Source: Pseudomonas sp. NFR16
GTDB taxonomy: Bacteria > Pseudomonadota > Gammaproteobacteria > Pseudomonadales > Pseudomonadaceae
Assembly: GCF_900108875.1 (NCBI RefSeq)
Contig: NZ_FNYJ01000002.1
Coordinates: 1-64,000, forward strand
Direction of reading: 5' to 3'
Length of the DNA stretch: 64,000 bases
The position numbers and the translations under genes are program-made. Shown here piece by piece: positions 47,688 through 58,242 of this stretch. Each line of letters begins with the position of its first letter. Position 1 is the stretch's first letter. The notes below the pieces were generated by a model. That model saw nothing but the letters and a program-made list of their open reading frames with translations, was not told where the DNA came from and did not search any database.

Positions 47688-48266
47688 ATGGACACGCCCT
47701 CGCACCGGGAAAAAATATTGACCGAAGGATTGAAGGTCGTTCACGAACGCGGATTCGCAGGCGCCAGCGTGCGTGACATCGTCCGGGCGGCAGGCGTGCC
47801 GCAGGGCTCGTTCACCAATCACTTCGTGTCCAAGGAAGCGTTCGGCCTGGAGATCCTCGACCTGTACTGCGAGCAGACGCAACGGCTGCTCGACCGCACG
47901 CTGTTGAACACGGCGCTCGGGCCACTGCAACGCGTCATCGCCTACGTCGATGCGCACCAGTCGATTCTGGATAACGGCTGCATGAACAAGGGTTGCCTGT
48001 ACGGCAACTTCACCGCCGAGAGCAGCGAACACAGCGAGTCGATTCGCCTGCGGCTGGTGGCCATCTATCAGTCGCTCACCGACCTGATCGCGACGTGCCT
48101 GACACAGGCGGTCAGAACGGGCGATCCGTCGGCCGAGCGCGACTGCCAGGCCATGGCACTGTTCATCGTTTCATCGTTACAGGGCGCGATGTTGCTGGCC
48201 AAGGCGCAGCGTCATTCGTCGGCCCTGCAAAGCCTGCGCAGCGTCGTCACTTCTTTGCTGCACTGA
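47688..48266 (+). CDS. TetR/AcrR-family transcriptional regulator
   Basis: A 192-residue repressor-type protein. The N-terminal helix-turn-helix reads REKILTEGLKVVHERGFAGASVRDIVRAAGVPQGSFTNHFVSKEAF. The C-terminal ligand domain has NGCMNKGCLYGNFTAE, a pattern shared by a subgroup of TetR proteins sensing reactive electrophiles or drugs. Its target is unclear. It stands alone between the egtBD terminator and the hydrolase/dehydrogenase pair 224 nt downstream, which it might control. The ribosome-binding site is weak. Confidence 0.88.
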   Translation: MDTPSHREKILTEGLKVVHERGFAGASVRDIVRAAGVPQGSFTNHFVSKEAFGLEILDLYCEQTQRLLDRTLLNTALGPLQRVIAYVDAHQSILDNGCMNKGCLYGNFTAESSEHSESIRLRLVAIYQSLTDLIATCLTQAVRTGDPSAERDCQAMALFIVSSLQGAMLLAKAQRHSSALQSLRSVVTSLLH

Positions 48267-48490
48267 CGTCGCTGCCTCCTTCCCCGCTTGCGTCATGGCT
48301 GCCAACCTCAGTCAGCCGGCATCCACCCTGCCGAATCAGGCAAATTGCCATGCATTACTGCACAACGGCGCTGCAGGATTCTTCATTGTCATTTGCAAAA
48401 TTGCGCTGTTAGCATTCGTGAGCACCCTCACGGATCACGGCCGTTTTCGGTCGATGAATGAGCAAAACAAAAAGTAACAGGGAGTCAGCG

Positions 48491-49585
48491 ATGACGGCAC
48501 AGGTAGTATCGGCCCAGTCTTCAGGCCAACCGGCCTGCGACACCGTTCTGTCCGAAGTACGCAATCATATCGGTCACATCACCCTCAACCGCCCGCAGGG
48601 CTTGAACGCTATCGACCTGGACATGGTTCGTCAGCTGCAAGACCAGCTGGAAGCATGGGCGCGGGATGAGAAAGTCTATGCCGTGGTCCTGCGCGGCGCT
48701 GGCGACAAGGCGTTTTGCGCCGGTGGCGACATTCGCTCGATATACGACAGCTTCAAAGGCGGTCACACCGAACATCTGGATTTCTTCGCCGAAGAATACG
48801 CGCTGGACCTCACCCTTCATCACTACCGCAAACCGGTCATGGCGCTGATGGACGGGTTCGTGCTGGGCGGCGGCATGGGACTGGCGCAAGGCGTTGACCT
48901 GCGCGTGGTCACCGAGCGCAGCCGTCTGGCGATGCCGGAAGTGGCCATCGGCTATTTCCCTGACGTCGGCGGCAGTTATTTCCTGCCCCGCGTGCCGGGC
49001 GAACTGGGCATCTATCTGGGTGTGACTGGCGTACAGATCCAGGCGGCGGATGCGCTGTACTGCGGCCTGGCCGACTGGTGCATCGACAGCGCCCGGCTCG
49101 ATGAACTGGATCGCCAGCTTGACCTGCTGAAATGGAGCCTCACGCCACTCAAAGATCTGCAAGGCGTACTGGCGAAACTGGCGGTGCAGCAATTGCCCGA
49201 GCCGCCGCTGGAGAAGTTGCGCCCGGCCATCGATCACTTTTTCGCGCTTCCGGATATCCCGAGCATTATCGAACAGCTGCTGCAGGTGAACGTCATCGAC
49301 AGCCACCGCTGGGCCGTCGATACCGCTAACCTGATGAACACCCGTTCGCCGCTGGCGATGGCGGTCACGCTGGAGTTACTGCGCCGCGGCCGTCACCTGC
49401 CGCTCGAAACCTGCTTCGATCTGGAGCTGCACCTTGATCGACAATGGTTTGAACGGGGCGACCTGATCGAGGGCGTGCGTGCCCTGATCGTTGATAAAGA
49501 CAAGAAACCGCAATGGAACCCGTCCAGCGTGCAGAGCCTTGAAGGCGAGCATGTGGCGAGTTTTTTCAGCGGTCATGAGGCGTGA
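48491..49585 (+). CDS. 3-hydroxyisobutyryl-CoA hydrolase-like crotonase
   Basis: A 364-residue crotonase-fold enzyme. The oxyanion-hole regions are DKAFCAGGDIRSIYDSFKGG and DGFVLGGGMGLAQ, followed by MPEVAIGYFPDVGGSYFLPRVPG, in which the Glu/Asp arrangement and length match 3-hydroxyisobutyryl-CoA hydrolase in valine degradation better than a plain enoyl-CoA hydratase. AGGGAG lies six bases before the ATG at 48491. Only three bases separate it from the acyl-CoA dehydrogenase gene, consistent with a branched-chain acyl-CoA unit. Confidence 0.82.
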   Translation: MTAQVVSAQSSGQPACDTVLSEVRNHIGHITLNRPQGLNAIDLDMVRQLQDQLEAWARDEKVYAVVLRGAGDKAFCAGGDIRSIYDSFKGGHTEHLDFFAEEYALDLTLHHYRKPVMALMDGFVLGGGMGLAQGVDLRVVTERSRLAMPEVAIGYFPDVGGSYFLPRVPGELGIYLGVTGVQIQAADALYCGLADWCIDSARLDELDRQLDLLKWSLTPLKDLQGVLAKLAVQQLPEPPLEKLRPAIDHFFALPDIPSIIEQLLQVNVIDSHRWAVDTANLMNTRSPLAMAVTLELLRRGRHLPLETCFDLELHLDRQWFERGDLIEGVRALIVDKDKKPQWNPSSVQSLEGEHVASFFSGHEA

Positions 49586-49588
49586 CCT

Positions 49589-50740
49589 ATGCAAGATCTC
49601 GAACTGACCGAAGAACAGGTAATGATCCGCGACATGGCGCGGGAATTTGCACGCAATGAAATCGCTCCCCATGCCCACGCCTGGGAGGAGGCCGGCTGGA
49701 TCGACGACGATCTGGTCGACAAACTCGGCGAGCTGGGCCTGCTGGGGATGATCGTGCCGGAGCAATGGGGCGGCACTTACATCGACTACGTGGCCTACGC
49801 CCTGGCGGTGGAAGAAATTTCCGCCGCCGACGCTGCGACCGGCACCTTGATGAGCGTGCACAGCTCGGTGGGCTGTGGGCCGATCCTCAATTACGGCAGC
49901 GACTCACAAAAGCAGCAGTGGCTCGAGAAGCTGGCCAGCGGCAAGGCCATTGGCTGTTTTTGCCTGACCGAACCCCATGCCGGTTCCGAAGCCCATAACC
50001 TGCGCACCCGTGCCGAACTCAAGGACGGCGAATGGGTGCTCAACGGCGCCAAGCAATTTGTCAGTAACGGCAAGCGGGCGCAGCTTGCCATCGTCTTTGC
50101 GGTGACTGATCCGCAGCTGGGCAAACGGGGTCTGTCGGCTTTTCTGGTGCCCACCGACAACCCCGGCTACAGCGTCGACCGCATGGAACACAAGATGGGC
50201 ATTCGCGCTTCGGACACCTGCGCGGTGACCTTGAACGAATGCCGCATCCCTGCCGACCATCTGCTGGGCGAACGCGGCAAAGGCCTGGCAATCGCCCTGT
50301 CCAACCTGGAAGGCGGCCGGATCGGCATCGCCGCCCAGGCACTGGGTATCGCGCGCGCCGCGTTCGAAGCGGCGCTGGCGTATGCTCGCGAGCGAGTGCA
50401 GTTCGACAAGCCGATCATCGAACACCAGAGCATTTCCAACCTGCTGGCCGACATGCACACGCGCATCAATGCCTCGCGTCTGCTGGTGCTGCACGCCGCA
50501 CGCCTGCGCACGGCGGGCAAGCCCTGTCTGTCGGAGGCGTCGCAAGCCAAGCTGTTCGCGTCGGAAATGGCCGAGTGGGTCTGTTCCAAAGCGGTACAGA
50601 TTCACGGCGGCTACGGCTATCTGGAGGACTACCCGGTGGAGAAATTCTACCGGGATGCGCGGATCACTCAGATCTACGAAGGCTCCAGTGAAATCCAGCG
50701 CCTGCTCATCGCCCGCGAGCTGCGCCATTACGCGCTCTGA
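49589..50740 (+). CDS. Acyl-CoA dehydrogenase, isobutyryl/short-branched-chain type
   Basis: A 383-residue FAD enzyme of full family length. It shows the first dehydrogenase signature [17 protein letters not shown] and the second [22 protein letters not shown], with the catalytic base expected at the Glu of [20 protein letters not shown]. Pairing with a hydroxyisobutyryl-CoA hydrolase suggests isobutyryl-CoA (valine) as substrate. Its last 13 bases overlap the 3' end of the opposite-strand giant gene. No electron-transfer flavoprotein genes are adjacent. Confidence 0.87.
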   Translation: MQDLELTEEQVMIRDMAREFARNEIAPHAHAWEEAGWIDDDLVDKLGELGLLGMIVPEQWGGTYIDYVAYALAVEEISAADAATGTLMSVHSSVGCGPILNYGSDSQKQQWLEKLASGKAIGCFCLTEPHAGSEAHNLRTRAELKDGEWVLNGAKQFVSNGKRAQLAIVFAVTDPQLGKRGLSAFLVPTDNPGYSVDRMEHKMGIRASDTCAVTLNECRIPADHLLGERGKGLAIALSNLEGGRIGIAAQALGIARAAFEAALAYARERVQFDKPIIEHQSISNLLADMHTRINASRLLVLHAARLRTAGKPCLSEASQAKLFASEMAEWVCSKAVQIHGGYGYLEDYPVEKFYRDARITQIYEGSSEIQRLLIARELRHYAL

Positions 50741-53700
50741 CCGGGCTGTGGTGTCGAAGCCCCAGGCGGCGGCACCGCAAAATTGCGCCGCCCCAGGCGC
50801 AAAATCAGCAGCGTCAGCGAGTCGGCATTGCTGAGCATGACCTGGCTGCGTTTAGCCACATCCGTCAGAAACACCTGTCGGGCCTCATCCAGAGTCCCTG
50901 ATTCGGTCAGCTGCAATATCGTATCGTAACCCCGGTTGTCGCCCGGTCCGATGTCGCGCCATTGGCCGCCGTCGAGCATCAGAAACAGCGCCCGACGATC
51001 ACTCAGGCCTGACAGTTCGCGTGTCTGAAAACGCTCGATATCGGCCTTCAGCCGGACATTGCTGGCATCGTCCTCAACGATCAGATCAGGGTATGGCGAC
51101 GAGCTCTCCAGATAGGCGATGTCATGAGTGTTCAGCGCCAGGTGGGACAGTTCATGGAGCAAGGTCGCTGCGCGGTAATGCGGTCCCAGGTCAAACCCTT
51201 CGGCGGCAGCGCGTGCATTGAGCCGATACGCCGGCACCTGGAAAAAGCACTCGGTCAGAAAGATTCGCTTCTGCGGGTCAGTCTTGTAGACAAAACCGAT
51301 GGTGGTCTGGGCACCGGGTCGATTGGTGCCCACGACGAAACGCGACGACGAGAATGGCGCGAGCGAAGCGTCCATGAGGGCGTTGAACAGTGCCTTGATG
51401 GCCTGCTCGGTTCGGTCCAGCAACGGCTGGTCGAGCGTGCGGGTGCCGTAGAACTCAGTGAGAATCGCCGCCACGCGCGGGTCCAGCGGTTCTGCGCGCT
51501 GATGCACATTGAGATTGTCCAGGCAGGTTTCAAGGTAGCGCTTTGCGTGCAAATGGGCCTGACCGATGCGCCGCGCCCTGTCACGAAACAGTGCGCGAAT
51601 CTGCGGCATGCCCTCGGCTTCGACGACCATCACGTCGCTTGCATCGACGGTGTTATAGCGTTCGCGAAGCCGGCTGACGAAGCCTCCGCCTCCCTTGAGG
51701 CCGAGGCTCAGATCCATCTGCCAGCGCTGGTCGTCGTCGAGGGTCAGTCGGGGGCCGGGTGAGCCATCGCTGCCGATGATCCGCCAGCCGCCTTCCCTGT
51801 CATTGCGTGCAATCCGATAAATCCGTCCGTTGACGGCGGCATAGGTGGCATCGCTTTGCGGGTCACGATAGATGCTCAACAGGTCATCGCGCCGGAAATC
51901 GCTGAGTGCTACGTTTTTCACCTCCAGTGCCTGTAACTGCCGCAATTGCTCGCCGGAAAGGTTCGGGCCCGACCAGCCGAAGTCGGTCGCCGCCTTTTCC
52001 TCTTCGGTGACCCGCACCGGATGCGGCCGGTCGGAGGCCAGATCCTCCCTGACCTGCTCATCCAGCGCCTGGGTGCGGGCAGCCGCCATAACGCCCAGTG
52101 CCGCAGAAAACTCCGAGAGTGCTTCGCCCCAACGCTTTCCGGACGCCGAGTCCAGCGACGCCTTCACCAGCGAGTGGCTCTGCCATAGCGACACCAAGGC
52201 CGCGAGTTTGCCAGGCAGCAGGCTCAGTGCCTGCTCCATGCCCAGCGTCATGAGAAAGCGTCTGGACGCCGCGTCGGCTTCAAGCGTCGTCACCGAATTG
52301 CTCTTGCCGATGTCCAGGACCAACTCACACACGTCCGTGAACAGCATCAGCAACGCATTGCCGCGCACCTCCTCCACGGCCAGGGTCACGGGGCCAGGTT
52401 TACGCAGCGGCACATCACCGATGCTCGCTGCGTAGAACGGCAAATGCGGCTCGTTGAACCCGCCATTGTCGTAACGCTTGCGCACGTCGGGATCCACGCG
52501 CGCCAGCAGCAGCGCCTGAAGCGCGGACTCCGCACGGATGGCCTGGATGACGGCATCGCGGCTGTCGAATTCGCGAAAGGTAAAGCCGGCATTTTGCAAC
52601 GCGTACAGAATTACCGGCCCCGCCTGCGCATTCGCCGGCCCGATGAGGTAGAGGCCCAGGCACCGGTCGGGGCTCATCCCCGCGTCGGCGACCAGTTGCA
52701 ACGGGCTGATGATGACGCGGGCGTCGCCCACCGGTTCCCGGGCGATGCCGTCAGGCATGTTGCCGACCTGAGCGATGAATTGAAACGCGGTGTCGCTCAG
52801 GGACTTTTCCAGTTTCAGTTGATAGGCCACGACCTGCATCATCGTGGGCAACTGATTGATGAACAGTCGCTTGCGACGCGCATAATCGGCGCCGTCCTGA
52901 CTCAGGCCGTTACGCAGCAGGGTCATGAAGCCTGCGCCCACGTCCAGCTTTCTGACCAGCTTGCGGATGTAGTCCGGGGTCAGCAGCTTGACCGCTTCGC
53001 CCTGTTCGGCCGATTCGATGCTGAGCACAGCGTCCTGCAGTTCAATGAAGCGGTTGGCCGCATAATCAGTCAGCGATTCTTTGCGAATGACGGTCGCGGC
53101 CGGAACCCCTGACGGGATTTGCCCCGTCAACGCAGGCGCGGCAACGAAGTGCCGGGCGGTCACCGTGATCAGGTCGGGATCAAGCGTCTGGTCGATGAAA
53201 TCCAGTTTGAGCTGGGCGACCAATCGCTCGTGGGTGTACTCGGACAACGAGGGAATGCCAAAGAGAAAATCCTCCCCGCCTTCGCTCGCCCGATACAACC
53301 GGCGCCAGAGTTCCACGTAAACAAACAGCTGCTCGGGCGAGGCAGCGGTCAGCCAGGGCGGCAGCATGGCCTCGAACAAGGTGCGGCTGATGGCCAGGGA
53401 CAGGCCGTCCAGCATGCTGTCCAGTTGTTCGTCCAACTGCGCGGCGCTGGCCAGGCCCAGGAACAACGGCGCATCAAACCGGCAGCGAATCGCACGTTCG
53501 CACAGCGCTTGAAGATTCTGCTGCTGCCTGCGCAGGACGCCGCCCTGCAACGCCTCGAAGGCGTGTCCGTCCACCCGATCGAGGCGCACGCGCAGTTGGT
53601 TGTCGACCGCCTTGCGTACATGCTCCCGCAGCGACGTACGCTGGGTTTCGCCCACCAGCGCCAGCCATAACTCGCTGTAGCGGCCGTGAAAATGCGCTTG

Positions 53701-56061
53701 CAGGTGGGTCTGCAGATGTTCGAGGGAACGATAATGCCGCCATCCGTGCAGGCTGCTCCAGAGCATTAGCCCGACGCCGGGCCGTGCCGGTTGCGAGACG
53801 ACCATCGCCTCACTGAGCTGAACCACGGCATGACTGCCGAACATCAGCGAAACGGAAAACACCTCGGTGGCAGGGCCTGCGTTGCCGATGCGCTGCGCGC
53901 GCAGCGGAAGGTCAAGCACTTGCCGCGCCATGTCCGCGCCTGTCGCGGCCACGCTGGCCAGGCGCAGGGCCAGCGCAAGGTCGATACGCGCCGTGTCGTG
54001 GCGCAAATTGGTCGCCACGATGACCGGCTGCCAATGCCTGTCGTCAGTCCGGGCCATTGTGAGCCGACATTGCTTGAAATAATCCACATACGACGCGGTG
54101 AAGTCCTGTGCGGCGCGCTCGAGCACATGCTCAAGCACACCTTCGCCGGACAGTGCGCACGCGGCTGCCGCAGGCGAATACGTCAAGCCCGACAGGCCAA
54201 CCGTGGTCGGACGCAGTCCGGTGACGCGCTCCAGCAGCAACGACAGCAGATCCGACTTACGCGTTGCCGTCGCCGTGGCGATGGACGGGCCCTGCGGCGT
54301 ATCGGCCTCGGCCGTTGCTTCCCGCCATTGCACGCTGACCTCTCCGGCCCTGACCGCTGACGGCGTCAGCGCGCACAGACGGCGCTGCAGCGCCAGCTCG
54401 GCGTACTCGTACAAGCCCTGACTCTGCTCGTGCAGTTCGCCGGCCAGCCAATCGGCGATCCGCGTTTGCTCACGCCAGGAAGGTGTAAAAATCGCCCGCG
54501 CAGAAGCTTTCGAGATGTCGTCTGCCAGGTCGGCGAGCCCGTCCTCCTCGTCCGGCGACGAGGCGCAGACCACCGCCCGGCCCTCGGCATCGAACTGCCA
54601 GATCGCGGAAAAATCGAATGGCGCCACCTGGCGCCAGCGACCGCTGCCGAACTGCAACAGGCGCGGGTCAAGCAAGGCGCGCACGTCAAGTGCATCGTCG
54701 AACATCGATGACATCGCATCCGGGGCGCTCGACAGGCTCGCTGCATAAGCAAGGTTCGCTCGCTGCACGGCGATGATCGAGTCGACACGGTCACCAGACA
54801 CCGCCCGCGAGATGTCTTGCAGGGTGACATTCAACGCATCGGTGCCCGTCAGCAGCGCCTGCTTTTCGAGGGCCAGCGCCCCACGCAGCTGCTCACGCCC
54901 GGGCGCGCTGCTCAGGTGCGCACCCAGAGACGCGGCGTCATTGAAGCGGCGCAGGCTGTGCGATGGCGTGAACCACCAGACCGCGCTGTCGCCCGGCAAC
55001 CCGAGGCGCAAAACGAAAGTGCCCGCCAGCGCCTGGTGCGCGCCATTGCCCACGCTGATCGACAGACGTTGACAGCGCACGTCAGCCCCGGTGGGCAGCG
55101 TGCCAGCGAGTGATTGTAAAAGCGGTCGCAGCGCCTTGAGTTCGTCGGGCTTGAGTTGGCCGCTCTGCTGACACCGGTAGAGCGCGTGAACAAAGCTATT
55201 GGCGAAGTTCGCGACGGCCAGGTCGCGCCGACTCGGCGCGCCTTCTTTTGGGTCATGCCAGAATGAGTCGAGCAATTCGCCAAAGCGCTCGGCGACGTTC
55301 GCGACAGCATCGCTCACTGCCTGCTCCAACTGCGCCGCCTCTTCTGCATCCGCGACGCGCCCATCGGCATCCAGAAAACGTCGCTCGACGCCTTCCATCA
55401 GGCCGGTCTTGCAGTACTCATCGAATGCGCACTGGGCCAAAGACTGCGTCGCCAGCACCTGCTCCGGGTTGTCGCCGGACGCAGTCTGAACGAGCTGCAA
55501 AAGAAGCTTTGCCGGAGCCTGCTTGAGGCGCGGCAAAGTATCGGGCAAGGTTCGTTCAAGTGCGGCGGTGGTGGCGTTGAACAAAAACGGCATGTCTTTG
55601 AGTTGCCCGGTCAACCGACTCACTGCCTCGGCCTGGGCATCGAGAATGGCGAACATTTGCGACTGAAACGGATCAGCGTCGATTCGCTCGTATTCGAACG
55701 GAGCGTTTGCGTCGCCCTCGGCAAAACGCGCCGTCAGGGCGGCCAGCAGCGCACGACGATCGGTGAAGCATTCCAGACCGGACGCCAGGCTGTGCAGGTA
55801 TACGCACTGTTTGGTGGGGGTCGTATGACTGAAGATCCTTGCGCTGGACATATCGAAAGGCGCAGCGCGACCGTCATCGAACAGCAGGCGGTCGACCCGC
55901 ACAGGGTCAGACGTGTTGGGGGATGGGGGGTGGCTCAGCGACAGCAGCCACTGTCGCTCGTCAGCATTCAGCGCGCCGGCGAGAAGCGCTGCTTCCACGT
56001 CATCGGTGAAGCGCTGCCTGAGCGCCGTGGTGTGAAAGTAATCGGCAATTGCGGTGGACAT
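50728..56061 (-). CDS. Giant toxin-like protein (DUF6543/dermonecrotic-toxin-like) with C-terminal zinc-protease motif
   Basis: One uninterrupted 1777-residue frame, the largest gene here. The N-terminal half resembles the big Pseudomonas proteins annotated as dermonecrotic-toxin-domain/DUF6543 (for example [22 protein letters not shown]), a remote match made from memory. Near the C-terminus, [20 protein letters not shown] gives HExxH (His1636, Glu1637, His1640) followed by NTxDxxY (Asp1647, Tyr1650), resembling the GTxDxxY aspzincin motif of M35 metalloendopeptidases; a strand RIFLTECFF precedes it as in that family. No signal peptide, membrane segment or long repeats. AGGAG lies before the ATG. 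No secretion or immunity gene adjoins it. Export route, targets and toxicity are unknown. Confidence 0.72.
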   Translation of the reverse strand: MSTAIADYFHTTALRQRFTDDVEAALLAGALNADERQWLLSLSHPPSPNTSDPVRVDRLLFDDGRAAPFDMSSARIFSHTTPTKQCVYLHSLASGLECFTDRRALLAALTARFAEGDANAPFEYERIDADPFQSQMFAILDAQAEAVSRLTGQLKDMPFLFNATTAALERTLPDTLPRLKQAPAKLLLQLVQTASGDNPEQVLATQSLAQCAFDEYCKTGLMEGVERRFLDADGRVADAEEAAQLEQAVSDAVANVAERFGELLDSFWHDPKEGAPSRRDLAVANFANSFVHALYRCQQSGQLKPDELKALRPLLQSLAGTLPTGADVRCQRLSISVGNGAHQALAGTFVLRLGLPGDSAVWWFTPSHSLRRFNDAASLGAHLSSAPGREQLRGALALEKQALLTGTDALNVTLQDISRAVSGDRVDSIIAVQRANLAYAASLSSAPDAMSSMFDDALDVRALLDPRLLQFGSGRWRQVAPFDFSAIWQFDAEGRAVVCASSPDEEDGLADLADDISKASARAIFTPSWREQTRIADWLAGELHEQSQGLYEYAELALQRRLCALTPSAVRAGEVSVQWREATAEADTPQGPSIATATATRKSDLLSLLLERVTGLRPTTVGLSGLTYSPAAAACALSGEGVLEHVLERAAQDFTASYVDYFKQCRLTMARTDDRHWQPVIVATNLRHDTARIDLALALRLASVAATGADMARQVLDLPLRAQRIGNAGPATEVFSVSLMFGSHAVVQLSEAMVVSQPARPGVGLMLWSSLHGWRHYRSLEHLQTHLQAHFHGRYSELWLALVGETQRTSLREHVRKAVDNQLRVRLDRVDGHAFEALQGGVLRRQQQNLQALCERAIRCRFDAPLFLGLASAAQLDEQLDSMLDGLSLAISRTLFEAMLPPWLTAASPEQLFVYVELWRRLYRASEGGEDFLFGIPSLSEYTHERLVAQLKLDFIDQTLDPDLITVTARHFVAAPALTGQIPSGVPAATVIRKESLTDYAANRFIELQDAVLSIESAEQGEAVKLLTPDYIRKLVRKLDVGAGFMTLLRNGLSQDGADYARRKRLFINQLPTMMQVVAYQLKLEKSLSDTAFQFIAQVGNMPDGIAREPVGDARVIISPLQLVADAGMSPDRCLGLYLIGPANAQAGPVILYALQNAGFTFREFDSRDAVIQAIRAESALQALLLARVDPDVRKRYDNGGFNEPHLPFYAASIGDVPLRKPGPVTLAVEEVRGNALLMLFTDVCELVLDIGKSNSVTTLEADAASRRFLMTLGMEQALSLLPGKLAALVSLWQSHSLVKASLDSASGKRWGEALSEFSAALGVMAAARTQALDEQVREDLASDRPHPVRVTEEEKAATDFGWSGPNLSGEQLRQLQALEVKNVALSDFRRDDLLSIYRDPQSDATYAAVNGRIYRIARNDREGGWRIIGSDGSPGPRLTLDDDQRWQMDLSLGLKGGGGFVSRLRERYNTVDASDVMVVEAEGMPQIRALFRDRARRIGQAHLHAKRYLETCLDNLNVHQRAEPLDPRVAAILTEFYGTRTLDQPLLDRTEQAIKALFNALMDASLAPFSSSRFVVGTNRPGAQTTIGFVYKTDPQKRIFLTECFFQVPAYRLNARAAAEGFDLGPHYRAATLLHELSHLALNTHDIAYLESSSPYPDLIVEDDASNVRLKADIERFQTRELSGLSDRRALFLMLDGGQWRDIGPGDNRGYDTILQLTESGTLDEARQVFLTDVAKRSQVMLSNADSLTLLILRLGRRNFAVPPPGASTPQPGQSA

Positions 56062-56449
56062 TACAGCTCCTCATGCACAAACGCCCCACCCGGCAACCGG
56101 TTGGGGCAAGAAAGGCAAGGAGCGTAAGGAGAAATCCACCGCTGGCTGCGTTACATAACGCTGCACAAAAGCACGGCTATTTAGGTTTGACTGGAAGGGC
56201 CGTTACGGCCATTTGGCGCGCTCATACGACGGTGAGCTCGAAGAACGCCTGACTGATCGCCGCCGGGTGCCGTCTTCGGCCAATTCGACGCGCCGTGCGC
56301 TGGAACAGCCTGATCCGGTGATGATCTCCCAGCGCCTTGACGTGCCGGTCACCGCCGGCTGGCTGATGAGCAGGCGCGCTGGCCGGACAGCGTGCGGGTC
56401 CGGCTCGCAGCCGACCAATCGCACGCCCCCCAGACAGCCCACAGCCGGG
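56062..56449. other. Intergenic region upstream of the giant toxin-like gene
   Basis: 388 nt. An inverted repeat GCGTTA-CA-TAACGC at 56148-56161 lies ~87 nt upstream of the giant gene's start, a possible operator. The part from 56200 to 56449 is GC-rich; overlapping frames on both strands are open but give arginine-rich translations without family features. It may be decayed coding DNA or an unrecognised regulatory stretch. No tRNA or repeat is seen. Confidence 0.4.
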
Positions 56450-57016
56450 TTATTCGGCCTTGACGGTACGCGCCACGTGCGCGGCAAAAGCGTCGATGAT
56501 GCCTTGCAAGAACGGCCGGGTCTTTTCACTCAGTTTGCCCTGCTCGTCGAAGAACGTGCCGGCGTTGCCCAGGTACGCCTCGGGCTGCTGCATACAAAGC
56601 ACGTCGAGGAACACGAAGCTCTGACGCAGGTGCTGGTTGGCGCCGAACCCGCCGATTGCACCGGGCGAGACGCTGACCACGGCGGCAGGCTTGGCCTTGC
56701 CCCACGAACTCTTGCCATACGGGCGCGAGCCCACGTCGATGGCGTTCTTCAACGCGCCTGGCACTGAACGGTTGTATTCGGGAGTCACGAACAGAAAGCC
56801 GTCTGCACTTTGCAGGGCCTGACGGAACGCGGTGTAGGCGGCCGGTGGGGAGTCAAGGTCGATGTCTTCGTTGTACAGCGGCAAATCGCCGATTTCGACG
56901 ATGCTCAGTTTCAGGCTGGGCGGTGCGAGCTCGGCGAGTGAGCGGGCCACTTTGCGGTTGAGGGAGTCTTTGCGCAAGCTGCCGACAATCACTGCGATCG
57001 AATGAACCTGGCTCAT
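56450..57016 (-). CDS. NADPH-dependent FMN reductase (ChrR-like)
   Basis: A 188-residue flavodoxin-like quinone/FMN reductase. The FMN-phosphate loop is GSLRKDSLNRKVA and the isoalloxazine-side motif is TPEYNRSVPGALKNAIDVGSR; both match ChrR/YieF-type enzymes that reduce quinones or metal oxyanions and limit oxidative stress. AAGG lies 8 nt before the ATG. It is monocistronic as far as visible. Confidence 0.9.
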   Translation of the reverse strand: MSQVHSIAVIVGSLRKDSLNRKVARSLAELAPPSLKLSIVEIGDLPLYNEDIDLDSPPAAYTAFRQALQSADGFLFVTPEYNRSVPGALKNAIDVGSRPYGKSSWGKAKPAAVVSVSPGAIGGFGANQHLRQSFVFLDVLCMQQPEAYLGNAGTFFDEQGKLSEKTRPFLQGIIDAFAAHVARTVKAE

Positions 57017-57331
57017 GAAGCTGACCTTCTTCTGTTGTAGGAATGCACAGTTATAGATGAAAGACGCGAAACATTCCCCGCTGTTTTTCAGTTGCGAATC
57101 ATCGAATCAGTCGATGTTCTCCCTGTTGGCGCTTGCGGCCCTCATACCGTTGGTCGCGACTATTTTTTCGGCGGCCGAAAACTACCCTTCAAAACGGCGG
57201 TCTGAGAGCCTTGAGCGACGAAGGTGCCGACCCGCCTGACAGAATTACCTTACAAGCGGACGCGGATCATCGGCTTGCAGTGTTACGATGCGAGCGAAAA
57301 CGAGCAGTTATTTCCAGAGGTTACAAAGCAA
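57017..57331. other. Intergenic region between the FMN reductase and a small gene
   Basis: 315 nt holding both divergent promoters. A 60-codon frame (57057-57239) contains one hydrophobic stretch (SLLALAALIPLVATIFSAA), but its third-position composition is mixed and no ribosome-binding site is clear, so I do not call it. AGAGG at 57316-57320 may serve the following gene. Confidence 0.35.
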
Positions 57332-57544
57332 ATGGCTTCAGTTCTAGTTGGGCAGTTTCATGCCAGAGATGCGGAAGGCCGTATCTACCCGGTGCATGAA
57401 TTCCGTGAATCACAGCCCGATGAGGCTGACGGCAAGGAGCCCGTTTCCACCTATCGCCTGGCCATTGGCGACCGCGTCAACCATTTGGGCGGCGATGAAT
57501 TCGAACTGTTGCAATCAGGAATCAAACTGACCCGGGTCAGCTGA
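57332..57544 (+). CDS. Small conserved hypothetical protein (70 aa)
   Basis: A 70-residue soluble protein, MASVLVGQFHARDAEGRIYPVHEFRE..., with beta-strand-rich character ending FELLQSGIKLTRVS. I recognise no domain; the sequence reads like a small single-sheet protein. The frame is open upstream to 57224, but codon bias and the compact fold begin at the ATG at 57332. A Shine-Dalgarno is only weakly placed (AGAGG, 11 nt), so the start is uncertain. Confidence 0.6.
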   Translation: MASVLVGQFHARDAEGRIYPVHEFRESQPDEADGKEPVSTYRLAIGDRVNHLGGDEFELLQSGIKLTRVS

Positions 57545-57598
57545 ACCGCCGCTGCAAGCCGCCACACATTGCCGCGCACGACGTAAGGCTTGCAGCTT

Positions 57599-58165
57599 TC
57601 AACCGGTGACCTCGTCGCCCAGCATCAGGTACCAGAAAATCGCCGCTTCTTCGGTCGTCGGATCAATGGCACGGTACCGCAGATAATCCACACCTCCCGC
57701 CACGAATCCATATCCCTCATACAGCTTGCAAGCGGCCAGATTGTTGTTCTGGGTTTCCAGCATGATCCCCGGCAAATGGTGCTTGCGGCCCCAGAACTGC
57801 GCCACGTCGAGCAACTTGCGCGCGATGCCGTTACGCCGCGCGGTCGCGTCCACTGCCAGCTCGTCGATGTGAGCGAAACCGTTCCAGTGTTTGCTGATGA
57901 CAATGTGCCCCACCGGCTCTTCATCGAGCCAGGCGACCAGAACGGTGCTGTCGGCGGCGTCGCGGTAGTTGCAGAACTCTTCGGAATCGATGCCGTAATT
58001 CTTCAGATAGGGTTCGACCGGGTCGATGCGCCATTGCGCCACGGGCTTCCCGAGCTGCACTTGAGCGTAGCCGCTGACCATGAAGGTGAATTCGCTGTTG
58101 AGGATGTAATCCTCGAAACATTCGTCAGCGACACGAATGCTGAGGGTCGGCGTCGACATCGTCAT
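57599..58165 (-). CDS. GNAT acetyltransferase, streptothricin-acetyltransferase-like
   Basis: A 188-residue N-acetyltransferase. The acetyl-CoA binding motif is ELAVDATARRNGIARKLLDVA, and the C-terminal block IMLETQNNNLAACKLYEGYGFVAGGVDYLRYR...EAAIFWYLML closely follows the streptothricin acetyltransferase (Sat) subgroup. Many chromosomal members act on undefined amines, so antibiotic resistance is only possible. An AGGAG lies six bases before the ATG at 58165; upstream ATGs at 58168 and 58183 are alternatives. Confidence 0.82.
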   Translation of the reverse strand: MTMSTPTLSIRVADECFEDYILNSEFTFMVSGYAQVQLGKPVAQWRIDPVEPYLKNYGIDSEEFCNYRDAADSTVLVAWLDEEPVGHIVISKHWNGFAHIDELAVDATARRNGIARKLLDVAQFWGRKHHLPGIMLETQNNNLAACKLYEGYGFVAGGVDYLRYRAIDPTTEEAAIFWYLMLGDEVTG

Positions 58166-58242
58166 CATGCGCTCCTGCGCCATCGATGAAAGATCACATC
58201 ATTGCGCGCCGAACGACCCGCATGCCGTCCGCCGTCTCCAGA

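Noticed and set aside
56213..56767. 184-codon plus-strand frame after the giant gene's promoter
   Set aside because: Its second half is antisense to the FMN reductase and the first half has no recognisable features.
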